Of a DNA stretch of 64,000 nucleotides, positions 16,164 to 25,600 are shown one piece after another (positions within the stretch are counted from its first letter, which is position 1; every line of letters starts with the position of its first letter). The stretch spans positions 1 through 64,000 of the forward strand of contig CAZMNY010000012.1 in the NCBI GenBank assembly GCA_964567745.1. Direction: 5' to 3'. Origin of the DNA: CAZMNY01 sp964567745. GTDB lineage: Bacteria > Planctomycetota > Planctomycetia > Pirellulales > Pirellulaceae. The position numbers and the translations under genes were made by a program. The notes under the pieces were generated by a model that was not told the DNA's origin, searched no databases, and was given only the letters and a program-made list of their open reading frames with translations.

Positions 16164-18014
16164 ATGCGTTCACGAAACTTAATTCACTCAATCCTGGTCG
16201 TCACAACACTTGCCGGCATGCTACTTGCTCCCAACCTGGCAACCGCGGCCAAACACAGTTCCAAGAGCCGATCGAGCTCTTCCTCGCGGAAAACTGCTTC
16301 CTCGCAACGCAGCTCACACTCAAATTACAATCGCAGTTACAAGTCGCAACGAACAAGTTCTTCTCAGACGAGGTCGAAGTCGCCTCAGTCGCAAGCCAGT
16401 TCGCGACAACAACGAATCCGCAACGTGAACCAGTCGAGCCGCGTCAACACGCAGCAGCGATTGCAGCCGTCTAACGGCCGCGGCAACTCCAGCCGGCCTA
16501 GCTCTTTCCCGAGCCAAACTTCATCACGAAACACGGGACGCAATCCGCAGACCGGGAACAATAACAAGTTTCGCTTCCCGTCTGCCCGAAAAGTGGCGCC
16601 GAAGTCTTCGTCGCAAAAGCGACCTGCCGTGATTCTTCCCGGTAAGTCGAACAAGATTTCGCACCCGCAGCCGTCCCGTGGTCGTAACACGAGTGGCAAC
16701 AAATCGACCGTGCGACCAACTCGCCCCGGCAGCTTCAAGGTGATCAATCCTGGAAAACAGTTGCCAAAGAAATCCACTCTTAAGCCTCGAGCCGAGCTCC
16801 CAGCCCGTTCGGTGCCTACACTTCGCCGCGGTGGCAAGCCGTTGGCTCCTGGATTGAAGCTGGTTGATCGTGCTCCCAAGTCGAACGACGAAACCGGTTC
16901 ACCAACACAGCCTGACTTGAATCCCGAAGGATCGTCCGGCAACATGACGGCTCAGTACATTCTTCCCCTTCCCACCCCGGAAGAGGTCGCCGACTTCGTC
17001 GTCGAAAAGAGTAAGGACACGGGTGAAGCGGCTTCCGGTGTGGGTGAAGCCATTGGCGATGCTGTCAGCGATGCCGGGGACCAAGTCGGAGGTGCCGTCG
17101 AACAGGGTGCCGACGCCGTGGCCGGCGTGACGGAGGCGGCTGGCGACGCAATTGGCGGTCCTGGTAGCGAACTGGCTGGTCACGGGGCTGACGTAATCCG
17201 CGACGCTGGCGACCTTGGTCGAGACGTCGTTGGCGAAGCAGGTGACATCGCCGGCGACACCGCCAGGATTGGCGGCGATCTAGTGGGTCGAGGCACCGAA
17301 GAACTCGGCAAGCGAGTTGGCGACGCCGTTCGAGAAGTTCCCGAATCAGTTGAAGAAGCTCGAGAGGACGCCAACGAAGCGATCGATCAGTTCCAGGAAG
17401 ACTACCTCGACCACGACCCTAATCCTGGCAACGACGCTCCGCCGGTCGATCAGACCGAAGAGCCGCCAGTTCAAGACGAACCCCCAATGCCTGGACAAGA
17501 TGACGACGACGAGAACTACGAAGAAGACGACAACCAGGACGACAACCAGGACGACAACCAGGACGACAACCAGGACGACAACCAGGACGAAGAGTACGAG
17601 CACGACCATGGCCACCTGCCTCCGATCGTGATTGGCTTCCCGTTCCCACGCCCTCGTCCTTCAGTGGTCGTCCAAGAAACCGTCTACGTCCCTGTCAATG
17701 AAGCGGTTGCTCCGGTCGCCGAACAGTTGCCGCAAGTCCCCGTGGGTGCAACGTTAGAGTTGGCCGGTCAAGCGTTGGGCAAAGAGACGGGTAAAGTCCT
17801 TGTCGCCATCGGCCCGTTGACATTGCCCGCCACCGTGAAGCAGTGGAACGAGACGGTTGTCGTGACCCTTCCGAGCTTCGGTTTGGTCAAACCAACCGTT
17901 GCTGAAATCTTGATCGTTCGATCCAACGGCGAATTGGACACAGCCATTGCTGTTGAGTTGGTCCCTGCCGCGCCCAATGCCCTGCAAGAGGAGGTCAACG
18001 CCATACAAGAGTAA
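16164..18014 (+). CDS. tripartite low-complexity secreted protein
   Basis: Unrecognised 616-residue exported protein in four parts: signal peptide (1-28); a strongly basic Ser/Arg/Gln/Asn-rich segment (about 29-230); a Gly/Ala/Asp/Glu segment (about 275-410) with an 11-residue-like amphipathic periodicity ('VSDAGDQVGGAVEQGADAV') resembling LEA/apolipoprotein-type helices; an acidic stretch with five perfect D-D-N-Q repeats (455-474); and a C-terminal beta-sandwich of roughly 90 residues with IPT/TIG flavour ('VGATLELAGQALGKETGKV', 'VILIVRSNGEL'-like strands). Start ATG 16164 has AAGGAG 9 nt upstream. A strong terminator follows. The polycation/polyanion layout suggests an extracellular matrix or coacervating role; that is inference. 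It lies directly beside the IS256-like gene. Confidence 0.75.
   Translation: MRSRNLIHSILVVTTLAGMLLAPNLATAAKHSSKSRSSSSSRKTASSQRSSHSNYNRSYKSQRTSSSQTRSKSPQSQASSRQQRIRNVNQSSRVNTQQRLQPSNGRGNSSRPSSFPSQTSSRNTGRNPQTGNNNKFRFPSARKVAPKSSSQKRPAVILPGKSNKISHPQPSRGRNTSGNKSTVRPTRPGSFKVINPGKQLPKKSTLKPRAELPARSVPTLRRGGKPLAPGLKLVDRAPKSNDETGSPTQPDLNPEGSSGNMTAQYILPLPTPEEVADFVVEKSKDTGEAASGVGEAIGDAVSDAGDQVGGAVEQGADAVAGVTEAAGDAIGGPGSELAGHGADVIRDAGDLGRDVVGEAGDIAGDTARIGGDLVGRGTEELGKRVGDAVREVPESVEEAREDANEAIDQFQEDYLDHDPNPGNDAPPVDQTEEPPVQDEPPMPGQDDDDENYEEDDNQDDNQDDNQDDNQDDNQDEEYEHDHGHLPPIVIGFPFPRPRPSVVVQETVYVPVNEAVAPVAEQLPQVPVGATLELAGQALGKETGKVLVAIGPLTLPATVKQWNETVVVTLPSFGLVKPTVAEILIVRSNGELDTAIAVELVPAAPNALQEEVNAIQE
17526..17585 (+). 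repeat. five perfect 12-bp tandem repeats (coding)
   Basis: GACGACAACCAG occurs five times head to tail with no mismatch, encoding D-D-N-Q units within the acidic segment of the secreted protein. Perfect identity at synonymous positions means recent expansion or ongoing length variation. Confidence 0.95.
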
Positions 18015-18043
18015 GAGAATCTACGATCGAAAAGCCATTGAAG

Positions 18044-18079
18044 GGTGGAGAGATCAACATGATCTCTCCACCTTTTTTT
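18044..18079 (+). terminator. Rho-independent terminator
   Basis: Perfect 13-bp stem (GGTGGAGAGATCA and its reverse complement) around a 3-nt ACA loop, followed by seven T residues, 30 nt after the stop of the secreted protein gene. This is the clearest terminator in the window and marks a monocistronic transcript. Confidence 0.92.
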
Positions 18080-18085
18080 GATGAT

Positions 18086-18535
18086 TCAGAGAGCCCGCAT
18101 GCCATTGAACTGCGTCATGCAAACAGGTCGTGGTGAATTGGCCCAGCGACCTTCGTGGTCAACCAAGTGACAGTGAGGTCGGGGCCCTACACGGGCGCGA
18201 AGCCAAAGAAGATACCGTAAGCAGCGGGCATGATCTTTGACAATTTGGAAGGCAACGACGGATGGCTACGCGACAAGCACACGCCAGTGGGCCGGGCCAA
18301 GAAATGGTGCCCACTATAGTGCCGAGGGATCCCGCAAATGGTGCCCATATTGGCGCCGTACGGCTCTCATCGGAAACGTATCAGTCTGCATCACTTTGCA
18401 CTGAAGATGGCGGCACGCGCAACAAGAACGGCGATCCGATGATCGCTGCAAGTTCAAACGTCGTTGAGCGTTGTTGTCCGGAAGCTGCTCGCCCAACAGC
18501 ACTTACGATCGACCGCGAGGTCGATCCATTAATAG
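18086..18535. other. intergenic region, no gene recognised
   Basis: No credible gene. The 12-mer AAATGGTGCCCA occurs twice (near 18304 and 18338) around a GGGATCCC palindrome. It separates the terminator from the tRNA fragment and may be element sequence. Confidence 0.35.
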
Positions 18536-18585
18536 TACACCCGACAGGGTTCGAACCTGTAACCTTCGGCTTCGGAGACCGATGC
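18536..18585 (-). tRNA. 3' half of tRNA-Arg(CCG), likely attachment-site scar
   Basis: On the minus strand the anticodon arm (TCGGT, loop CTCCGAA, GCCGA; anticodon CCG at 18573-18575), a 5-nt variable loop, the T arm (ACAGG, TTCGAAC, CCTGT) and the 3' acceptor strand CGGGTGT plus discriminator A are all intact. The required 5' partner (acceptor strand ACACCCG or similar and the D arm) is absent: the sequence upstream of 18585 is unrelated. Half-tRNAs of this kind are what tyrosine-recombinase islands leave at attachment sites. Not a functional tRNA. Confidence 0.8.
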
Positions 18586-18643
18586 CATTTCGCCCAGAGT
18601 TCACGTAAACAAAACGTCTGTCGCGGCTGGTCTTGCCCTGCCA

Positions 18644-19393
18644 TTAATCGTCCGGACGTTTTGTCAATTCGACGACCCTGCGCAGGATCCAGGGCATGAG
18701 GCCAAGGGCGGCGAAGGCAATGGCGAGGCGCCAGCTGAAGATTCCAGCGGCGCCGCGTTCGGCTAGGGTCTGCAAATCGGGCACGGAGGATCCGGCCCAC
18801 ACGTACGCGGCCGTGCCGGGAATCATACCGATCTGGCTCACCCACCAAAACGTCCGAGTCTTGATGGATGTCAGCCCCATCACGGCGTTGATGACAAAGA
18901 ACGGCGCGAGCGGGATTAGGCGCAGAGTAAAAAGGAACATCGCGCCTTCTCTGTCGAGCGCATCGTTAAACTTCACGAGCCGGTCGCCAAACGATCGCTG
19001 AACAAAATCGCGAAAGACGAAACGACTCATCAAGAACGCCAGCGTGGCCCCGGTAGTCGACGCGAAACTCACCAACAACATGGCTCGGAGGAATCCGAAA
19101 TACCAAGCGAAAAGGAGCGACAACACCGTGGCGCCGGGGAGCGATAGGCCGGTGACGACCACGTAGATCAAGAAGGCGATCGCCAAAGTCAAAGCAGGCG
19201 ATTCATCGCGAAACTCTTGCAACTCGGTCTCGTATCGAACGAGGTTTTCGAGCGTCAAATGTTGCCCATATTGAAAATAGATGGCTGCGGCCACCGCACA
19301 GACGACGATCAGCGTGGGAATTCGAGCCAGCCCCTTCGACCCAACCGCCGCTTTCTCCTTCGCTGTCCGTTCGGTTTTGTCGTCGCTCTTCAA
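18644..19393 (-). CDS. TVP38/TMEM64 (VTT/DedA-like) membrane protein
   Basis: Inner-membrane protein of the TVP38/TMEM64 group with a VTT domain; relatives act in lipid scrambling or transport, though the bacterial role is not settled. After a charged cytoplasmic N-terminus (about 25 residues) come a first membrane helix (26-43), the re-entrant 'GLSLPGATVLSLLFAWYFGF' segment, 'TTGATLAFLMSRF', the conserved 'RLIPLAPFFVINAVMGLT' block and a final helix with a basic tail. About 249 residues, normal. The frame begins at TTG 19393 with a weak ribosome site; no better in-frame start is visible. It runs opposite to the sigma/kinase pair. Confidence 0.88.
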   Translation of the reverse strand: MKSDDKTERTAKEKAAVGSKGLARIPTLIVVCAVAAAIYFQYGQHLTLENLVRYETELQEFRDESPALTLAIAFLIYVVVTGLSLPGATVLSLLFAWYFGFLRAMLLVSFASTTGATLAFLMSRFVFRDFVQRSFGDRLVKFNDALDREGAMFLFTLRLIPLAPFFVINAVMGLTSIKTRTFWWVSQIGMIPGTAAYVWAGSSVPDLQTLAERGAAGIFSWRLAIAFAALGLMPWILRRVVELTKRPDD

Positions 19394-19701
19394 CTTCGCT
19401 CAACCCGACTTGGACACTCTTCTGTTGGAAATCACACAAAGATTTCGCATATTGACGAGCTTCATTCTAACAGAGGGTGCCGAATTCGTTGCCGCTCGTT
19501 GATTGAGTCATTTCTGCAGGTTCGCGGACTTGAATGCGTTTCGCTCGCTTGATTTCGGTCGCCGATGTTTGATAAACCGCTAATTCCTCTGAGCGGCGGT
19601 ACCAGCCTTTGCTCGTCCTGCGTAGAATGCATGGTCGAGTAGATTACGAGTCCCTTTATGGCGGCGACGCAGCTTGTCGAAGAGGGATCGAGGAATAGCG
19701 G
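19394..19701. other. divergent intergenic region
   Basis: Contains the promoters of the divergent TVP38-like and sigma factor genes. A TGCGTAGAATGCATGG stretch (about 19619-19634) resembles an extended -10 for the sigma gene. No gene recognised. Confidence 0.4.
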
Positions 19702-20364
19702 ATGGACGATTCGTCCAAGTCAAAGCGAACGACACCTGACGCGGCGTCAGGCGACACGCCTGCCAGCACCGCCAACATGGGGCAGAATCGAGTGCGGCAG
19801 GAGCAATGGGTCGACGAGTATGGCGACTATCTGTTCCGCTACGCGTTTTCTCGACTCAACGAATCCAACGCGGCCGAAGAGGTTGTGCAAGAGACGTTTC
19901 TGGCCGGACTCCGCCACCATGCTCAATTTCGAGGCGCAGGGTCCGAGCGAGCATGGTTGCTTGGCATTCTTAAACGCAAGATCATCGATTTGATTCGGGC
20001 TCGACAACGCGCCGGAGCCATTGGCGGAGACGACAGCGAACGCGAGGCGAGCGACGCGACCGATCAGCTCTTCGACGCCGAAGGCAATTGGAGCACCACA
20101 GCTCAACGTTTTGCCTCGCCGGAGCAGAGGCTCTCGAATCAAGAATTGTGGCAGATCGTCAGAGGATGCCTGAAACATCTGCCGAAGGGACAAGCCGACG
20201 TGTTCGTGCTCAGCGTCATGGAGGATATGGACTCCGACGAAATCTGTCAGGAGTTATCCATCTCACCGGCCAACTACTGGGTCCGGTTACATCGAGCTCG
20301 CTTGCGACTGGCATCATGTGTGGCCGCAAAATGGGTCGATCCCAAGGAGACGCAGAATGCCTAA
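19702..20364 (+). CDS. ECF-type RNA polymerase sigma factor
   Basis: Sigma-70 family extracytoplasmic-function type factor. A polar 30-residue N-terminal extension is followed by region 2 (about 35-100: 'YLFRYAFSRLNESNAAEEVVQ', 'AWLLGILKRKIIDLIRARQR') and region 4 (about 150-205: 'LPKGQADVFVLSVMEDMDSD', then 'ISPANYWVRLHRARLRLA' as the -35 recognition helix). The stop codon overlaps the start of the downstream serine/threonine kinase by 8 nt, so the two are translationally coupled. There is no anti-sigma factor of the usual zinc-binding kind; the kinase probably takes over regulation, as proposed for sigma factors associated with such kinases in Planctomycetota. Confidence 0.93.
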   Translation: MDDSSKSKRTTPDAASGDTPASTANMGQNRVRQEQWVDEYGDYLFRYAFSRLNESNAAEEVVQETFLAGLRHHAQFRGAGSERAWLLGILKRKIIDLIRARQRAGAIGGDDSEREASDATDQLFDAEGNWSTTAQRFASPEQRLSNQELWQIVRGCLKHLPKGQADVFVLSVMEDMDSDEICQELSISPANYWVRLHRARLRLASCVAAKWVDPKETQNA

Positions 20365-22417
20365 CGATCGCACCGTTTCAAAACTCGTCAGCAAATCCCT
20401 GCACGGCACGCTCTCCGAAGCGGAACAAGACGTGCTGGAAAACAGCTGCCAGGCAGAAAGTCAAACCAAGGCGTTTACGGAACTATCGAAGGCCATTCAA
20501 GATTCCGCTTCACATGCGTTGGACGCGTCGACAAACGGCGACCAGCCGGCGCTCTCCACCGAAGCTAAGGAGCGAATGAAGTCGTCGATACGCGAGGCGA
20601 GCGAATCGAATCCGTATGGTGCCACCGTCGACATGGACTCGACGCTTGCAGCTCAGCTCAATGGTGACGAAACGTTTCGATTGGCCAAATCTCGATTCAA
20701 GCTGTTTCGAAAAATCGGCCAAGGCGGCCTGGGCGCGGTTTGGCTGGCGCGAGACGAGAAGATTCGGCGGACTGTGGCCGTGAAGGAGATGAACACGTCC
20801 GCGCTTCAGTCGCCAAAGGCCTGGGCGCGGTTTTTGCGTGAAGCTCAAATCACCGCGCATCTTGAACATCCTAACATTGTCCCGATGTATCTGTTCGGCG
20901 AGGACTCGGAAACCGGACAACCTTTTTACGCGATGCGTTTTGTCGGCAAGCGAACGCTTGCGGATGCGATCATTGAATACCACGAAAAACGCGAATCGGG
21001 CGAAGCGTCCGAAATGGTCCTTCATCGCCTGCTCGTCGCATTTCAAAATATTTGCCAAGCCATCGCCTACGCCCATTCGAAAGGCGTCATTCACCGCGAC
21101 CTCAAACCAGAAAACATTGCGCTCGACAACTTCGGTCAGGCGGTGGTGCTCGATTGGGGATTGGCCAAGCTGCTTGACGACAGCGAGATGAACGCCAAGT
21201 TCGCGGTCGGCGAGGACTTTGGGGAGACGGACTTTGAGCAAACGGCCGACGGAGAGATTGTCGGGACGCCGCTCTTCATGTCGCCGGAACAGGCGGCGGG
21301 CGAGCTCGATAACTTGGATGAGCGGACGGACGTGTACGGTCTCGGCGCCATTCTCTTCGCCATCCTCGCCGGCAATGCGCCTCACGAATTCTCCTGCCGC
21401 ACCGAGAGCGGAAAACTGAACGTGACGAGTCTGCTCAAGGCCATTGCCAGTAATGAAACGCCGTCGCCGCGCCAGTCCAATCCGAATACGCCGAGGGAAC
21501 TTGAGCAGATCTGCTCGAAGGCGATGGCCAAGCGAAGGCATTCGCGTTTCGATACGGCTGCCGATTTGGCGGAGCAAGTCGAACTGTGGCTCGCAGGTCA
21601 GAGCGACAAGCCGAGGCAGTATGAAGCGGTCCGCATGGAAGGGCGAGAGCTTCGCTCCAACTTGGTTTCCGCAATCTCCGATTTGACCAAGAACGTCCGA
21701 TTTATGGCCAGCTTGCCGCCAGTCCAGGGACTCATCCAGTCGGCCGAACAAGACCGCCAGGAAAGACTGCTCTGGCGAACTCGGCTGAGCAAGATCTTCG
21801 AAGGGCTTTTGCGCACGAACTCGAATTACATCGCCGTCGGCTACTCGCACGTCAATGAGAATTTGGATAAGGCGATTGAGATTGTCCGCGTTGAACGGCA
21901 CAGCACCGACGCCGCCGTGATTCGCTCGATTCCAATAAGTCGATTGCAGAGCCGGATCGCGTCGGAGTTTGTGGCGTCGGTAATGAGTGAGAAGCCCGAG
22001 GAGGTTCGTGTGGCTCACGAGATACCTGAAAACTGCGCCAATTGCACAGGACGCCTGGCCGCAGGCGTGCCGGTGTTTGATGAGCGAACCGAGGAGCCGT
22101 TCGGGTTCGTCACGATCGAATGCGATTTGCCGATGCTGATCGAAGATCAAGTGCGACATCGAGTGCGAGCCGCCAAGCAATTGTTCCTGCTCGACGAGAG
22201 CAATGATCTGCGATTTCACCACTCGCGATCGGGCATGGATCGCGAAGGCGCCAGAGCCGTGTTTGACGACCTGTCGAGCGGCCGCAAATCTGTGTTCGAT
22301 TCGCTCGGCTGCGACGGGGAATTCGCCGACGATTTCGAGCACCAAGTTTACGCATCGAAAATCGAGCTGCCAGGCGAGCAGCAATCGCTCACAATCGTTC
22401 TGCTTGCTGGGGAGTAA
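20357..22417 (+). CDS. PknB-type Ser/Thr protein kinase with C-terminal Cache-like domain
   Basis: Soluble protein kinase of 686 residues coupled to the sigma factor. ATG 20357 is preceded by AAGGAG. Residues 1-50 form a small helical region that could bind the sigma factor. The kinase domain (about 113-415) has the glycine loop (GQGGLG, 121-126), Lys143 in A-V-K-E-M, H-R-D-L-K-P-E-N (246-253), D-W-G instead of D-F-G (266-268) and G-T-P-L-F-M-S-P-E-Q. After it, 430-686 resembles the double-Cache sensor found on planctomycete histidine kinases ('LTKNVRFMASLPPVQGLIQ', 'IFEGLLRTNSNYIAVGYSH'), but with no membrane helix anywhere, so it would sense inside the cell. The Cache assignment is from pattern memory; kinase assignment is firm. 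Confidence 0.92.
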   Translation: MPNDRTVSKLVSKSLHGTLSEAEQDVLENSCQAESQTKAFTELSKAIQDSASHALDASTNGDQPALSTEAKERMKSSIREASESNPYGATVDMDSTLAAQLNGDETFRLAKSRFKLFRKIGQGGLGAVWLARDEKIRRTVAVKEMNTSALQSPKAWARFLREAQITAHLEHPNIVPMYLFGEDSETGQPFYAMRFVGKRTLADAIIEYHEKRESGEASEMVLHRLLVAFQNICQAIAYAHSKGVIHRDLKPENIALDNFGQAVVLDWGLAKLLDDSEMNAKFAVGEDFGETDFEQTADGEIVGTPLFMSPEQAAGELDNLDERTDVYGLGAILFAILAGNAPHEFSCRTESGKLNVTSLLKAIASNETPSPRQSNPNTPRELEQICSKAMAKRRHSRFDTAADLAEQVELWLAGQSDKPRQYEAVRMEGRELRSNLVSAISDLTKNVRFMASLPPVQGLIQSAEQDRQERLLWRTRLSKIFEGLLRTNSNYIAVGYSHVNENLDKAIEIVRVERHSTDAAVIRSIPISRLQSRIASEFVASVMSEKPEEVRVAHEIPENCANCTGRLAAGVPVFDERTEEPFGFVTIECDLPMLIEDQVRHRVRAAKQLFLLDESNDLRFHHSRSGMDREGARAVFDDLSSGRKSVFDSLGCDGEFADDFEHQVYASKIELPGEQQSLTIVLLAGE

Positions 22418-22520
22418 AAAGGGGTGCGCTGAGCGTCAAGACGCTGCCGGGGCGGCTCAAAGCAAGGACTGTTTTGGCCATCGGCGTCGTTCTAAAAGGC
22501 GATGCCAGCAGGGTCGATCG

Positions 22521-22532
22521 TTGCTACAATGG
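22521..22532 (+). promoter_or_regulatory. putative extended -10 element TTGCTACAATGG
   Basis: TGCTACAATG lies 90 nt upstream of the peptidase start. The same ten bases occur upstream of the lactonase (26935-26944) and TTGCTACGATG upstream of the PIG-L deacetylase. No good -35 box is visible. Positional recurrence is the only support. Confidence 0.35.
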
Positions 22533-22620
22533 TGGCCTCGGGGATTTGGCCCAAGTCGATTATTTTTCACACCGCAAGCGGCTCTCTTGTCCGCTCGCCA
22601 CTACGAACTGGAATCTGTTC

Positions 22621-25600
22621 ATGGCGTCCGCCCAGCACTCTGGTTGTTTCTTCCGTTTCTCAACTTCCTCGCAGCTAACTCGCCATGTCTTCCTGGCGGC
22701 CCTCGGCGTCGTTTTGGGGTCGTTGCCATTGGCATCGCTAACTCGCTCGGCGACCGCCGAGGATCCACCATCGACGGTAGCGGCGCCTGAGGATATCACG
22801 GATACCGACGCCAAGGCCGCGGCCGAAATGGAAAAGCGTTTGGTCACGGAGTCGCGCCAGCTGACTTTCGAAGGGCGCAAGGCGGGCGAAGGTTACTTCA
22901 GCGACGACGGCAAGCAACTCGTTTTTCAAAGCGAGCGTCACCAAGGCAACCCCTTCTATCAAATCTACGTGATGGACATGGAGACGGGTGACGTCGAGCG
23001 AGTGTCGCCGGGCCATGGCAAGACAACTTGCGCTTGGATCCACCCTAACGGCGACAGCATCCTCTACGCGTCGACACAGTCCGACCCGAAGGCGGTTCAG
23101 AAACAGAAAGACGAAATCGAGTTTCGCGCCTCCGGTGAGGAGCGTCGATACACTTGGGACTATGACGAAAACTTCGATTTATTCGAGTTCAATCGGAAAT
23201 CAAGAAAGTATATCAACCTGACGAACACGACAGGATACGACGCCGAAGCATCCTGGTCGCCAAACGGAAAGTTGATCGCATTCACGTCGAACCGGAACGC
23301 TTTCGCGAGCCCCAAGATGTCGAAGAAAGATCAGGAGCAGTTTGACCGCGATCCGGCCTACATGAACGAAATCTACATCATGGACTCGGACGGCGGAAAT
23401 GTTCGTCAGCTGACCAACGTGAAGGGTTACGATGGCGGGCCTTTCTTTTCTCCCGATGGCAAGCGAATCTGCTGGAGGCGTTTCACGCCTAACGGCGCGC
23501 TGGCCGAAGTCTGGACGATGAATATCGACGGATCCGACCAACGCCAAATCACACGACTAGGTGCCATGTCGTGGGCCCCCTACTACCACCCGAGCGGCGA
23601 ATACCTGATCTTCACAACGAACCGTCATGGTTTTGCGAACTTCGAACTTTACATGGTCGACGCGATGGGCAAAGCGCCGCCGGTTCGAGTTACCTACACC
23701 AAGGGATTCGACGGGCTGCCAGTCTTCTCGCCCGACGGGAAACGACTCTGCTGGACTTCAACTCGCACTGTCTCCAAGCAATCGCAAATCTTCATCGCCA
23801 ACTGGAATCACGATGTGGCTCGCGAGGCGCTGGGACTCGGAGAATTTGCGGAAGCTGAAACGTCATCGGCCAGGAAAGTCGCTGTCCAGTCGCGTCGAGA
23901 GTCGACGTCCGAATTCGCGCCGGCGGATATCATGCGGCATGTCGGCTATCTTTGCCGCGATGAACTCGAAGGCCGATTGACGGGCGCCAAGGGTGAGCAT
24001 CTCGCTACCGCGTATGTGGCTGCCTATCTCGACAGCCTCGGCATCAAGCCCGCCGGTGATGAAGGCGAGTGGTTTCAGGAATTTCAATTCCCCGCCGGCA
24101 TGACGCTGGGTGCCCACAACTTTCTGGTCCGCGGCGACGAGAGCTACAAGCTCGATAAAGAGTGGCGCCCGTTGTCGTTTTCCGCAAACGGCGCCGTGAG
24201 GGATTCAGGTGTTGTGTTTGCCGGGTACGGAATGGTCGCTCCCGCCGCGGAAGGCCAAGAGGAATACGATTCCTATGTCCACCTCGACGTCAAAGACAAA
24301 TGGGTGGTCGTGTTCCGTTATCAACCGGAAGGCGTCGATGCGAAGCGTCGACAACACTTGTCGCGTCCGTCTGAACTTCGCTTCAAGACGATAGTTGCTC
24401 GGGATCGCGGAGCGCGAGGCCTGATCATCGTTAGCGGACCGAACTCGAAAGCTCGCCAGCAACTCGTTCCGTTGCGCACCGACGGCGCGCTTTCTGGCTC
24501 AAGCCTGCCTGTCGTCAGCGTGACCGATGCGGTCGTGGCAAAATGGCTCAAGGCCAGCGGCTCGAAGAAGTCGCTCAAGCAACTGCAAGACGGCCTCGAT
24601 TCCGGCGACATGGCGATGGGTTTCGAGCTCAAGGGAATCACATTGGGTGCCGCGATTGAAGTTCAGCAGATCGAAAAGACCGGCCGCAATGTGATTGGCC
24701 GGCTGCAACTGGGGAAGAAGCCCAGCGAGCAGGTGATCGTTGTCGGCGCTCACATCGATCACTTGGGCCGCGGCAAGAACAGTTCCTCGCTGGCCAAGGC
24801 CGATGAGAAAGGAATGATCCACTATGGCGCGGACGACAACGCCTCGGGAGTGGCAGCCATGCTGGAGGTCGCCGAGTATCTGGCGGACCAGAAGAAGCAG
24901 GGCAAGCTCAACGGCAACCGAGACATTCTATTCGCCGCTTGGTCCGGTGAAGAATTGGGTCTAATCGGATCGAATCACTTCGTGAAGACGTACGCCGCCT
25001 CGGCAAGCAGCCACAGCGCTCATTCGCACTCGGCAGCGGCGCACTCCAGTGACCCGAAAAAGAAGGTGGGCCCAGTCAAGGTAGGGCCAGTCAAGGTGAC
25101 CGCCAAGTCAGGCGCGGCAGCCGATGCGGCGCACCAAGCTGCGTCTTCGCGGCACAGCGTTTACCCAGCCATCGCGGCCTGCATCAACATGGACATGATC
25201 GGGCGACTGGAGAGCAAGCTTGTGCTTCAGGGCATCGGTTCATCGAGTATTTGGAAGGGTGAAATCGAACGTCGTAACGCCCCTGTCGGGTTGCCGATCA
25301 CTTTGCAGAACGACAGTTACTTGCCGACCGACGCGAGTTCCTTCTACATGTATGGAGTACCCATTCTCTCGGCCTTCACCGGCTCGCACGGCGAATACCA
25401 TTCGCCTCGTGACACACCGGATCGACTCAACTACGAGGGCGCGGCGAAAGTCGCTCGACTCATGGGGCTCGTCACCCGTTCCCTCGCGCTGCGTAAAGAG
25501 GCGCCCGATTACATTCGTCAGGCCGCTCCGAAAGAAGGCCAGAGGAAAGCGAAGTTGAGAGCTTACTTGGGAACCGTTCCTGATTACGCTGAAGATGTCA

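Noticed and set aside
17526..17585. Possible CRISPR-like repeat array
   Set aside because: Units of 12 bp are directly adjacent with no spacers and are in frame with a coding sequence.
18262..18699. 145-codon plus-strand frame containing V-H-P-T-G-F-E-P-V-T-F-G-F-G-D-R
   Set aside because: That peptide is the antisense translation of the tRNA-Arg 3' half, a known annotation artefact.
20510..22384. 624-codon minus-strand open frame
   Set aside because: Exact antisense of the kinase; long only because of codon bias. Composition is unnatural and it lacks a ribosome binding site.
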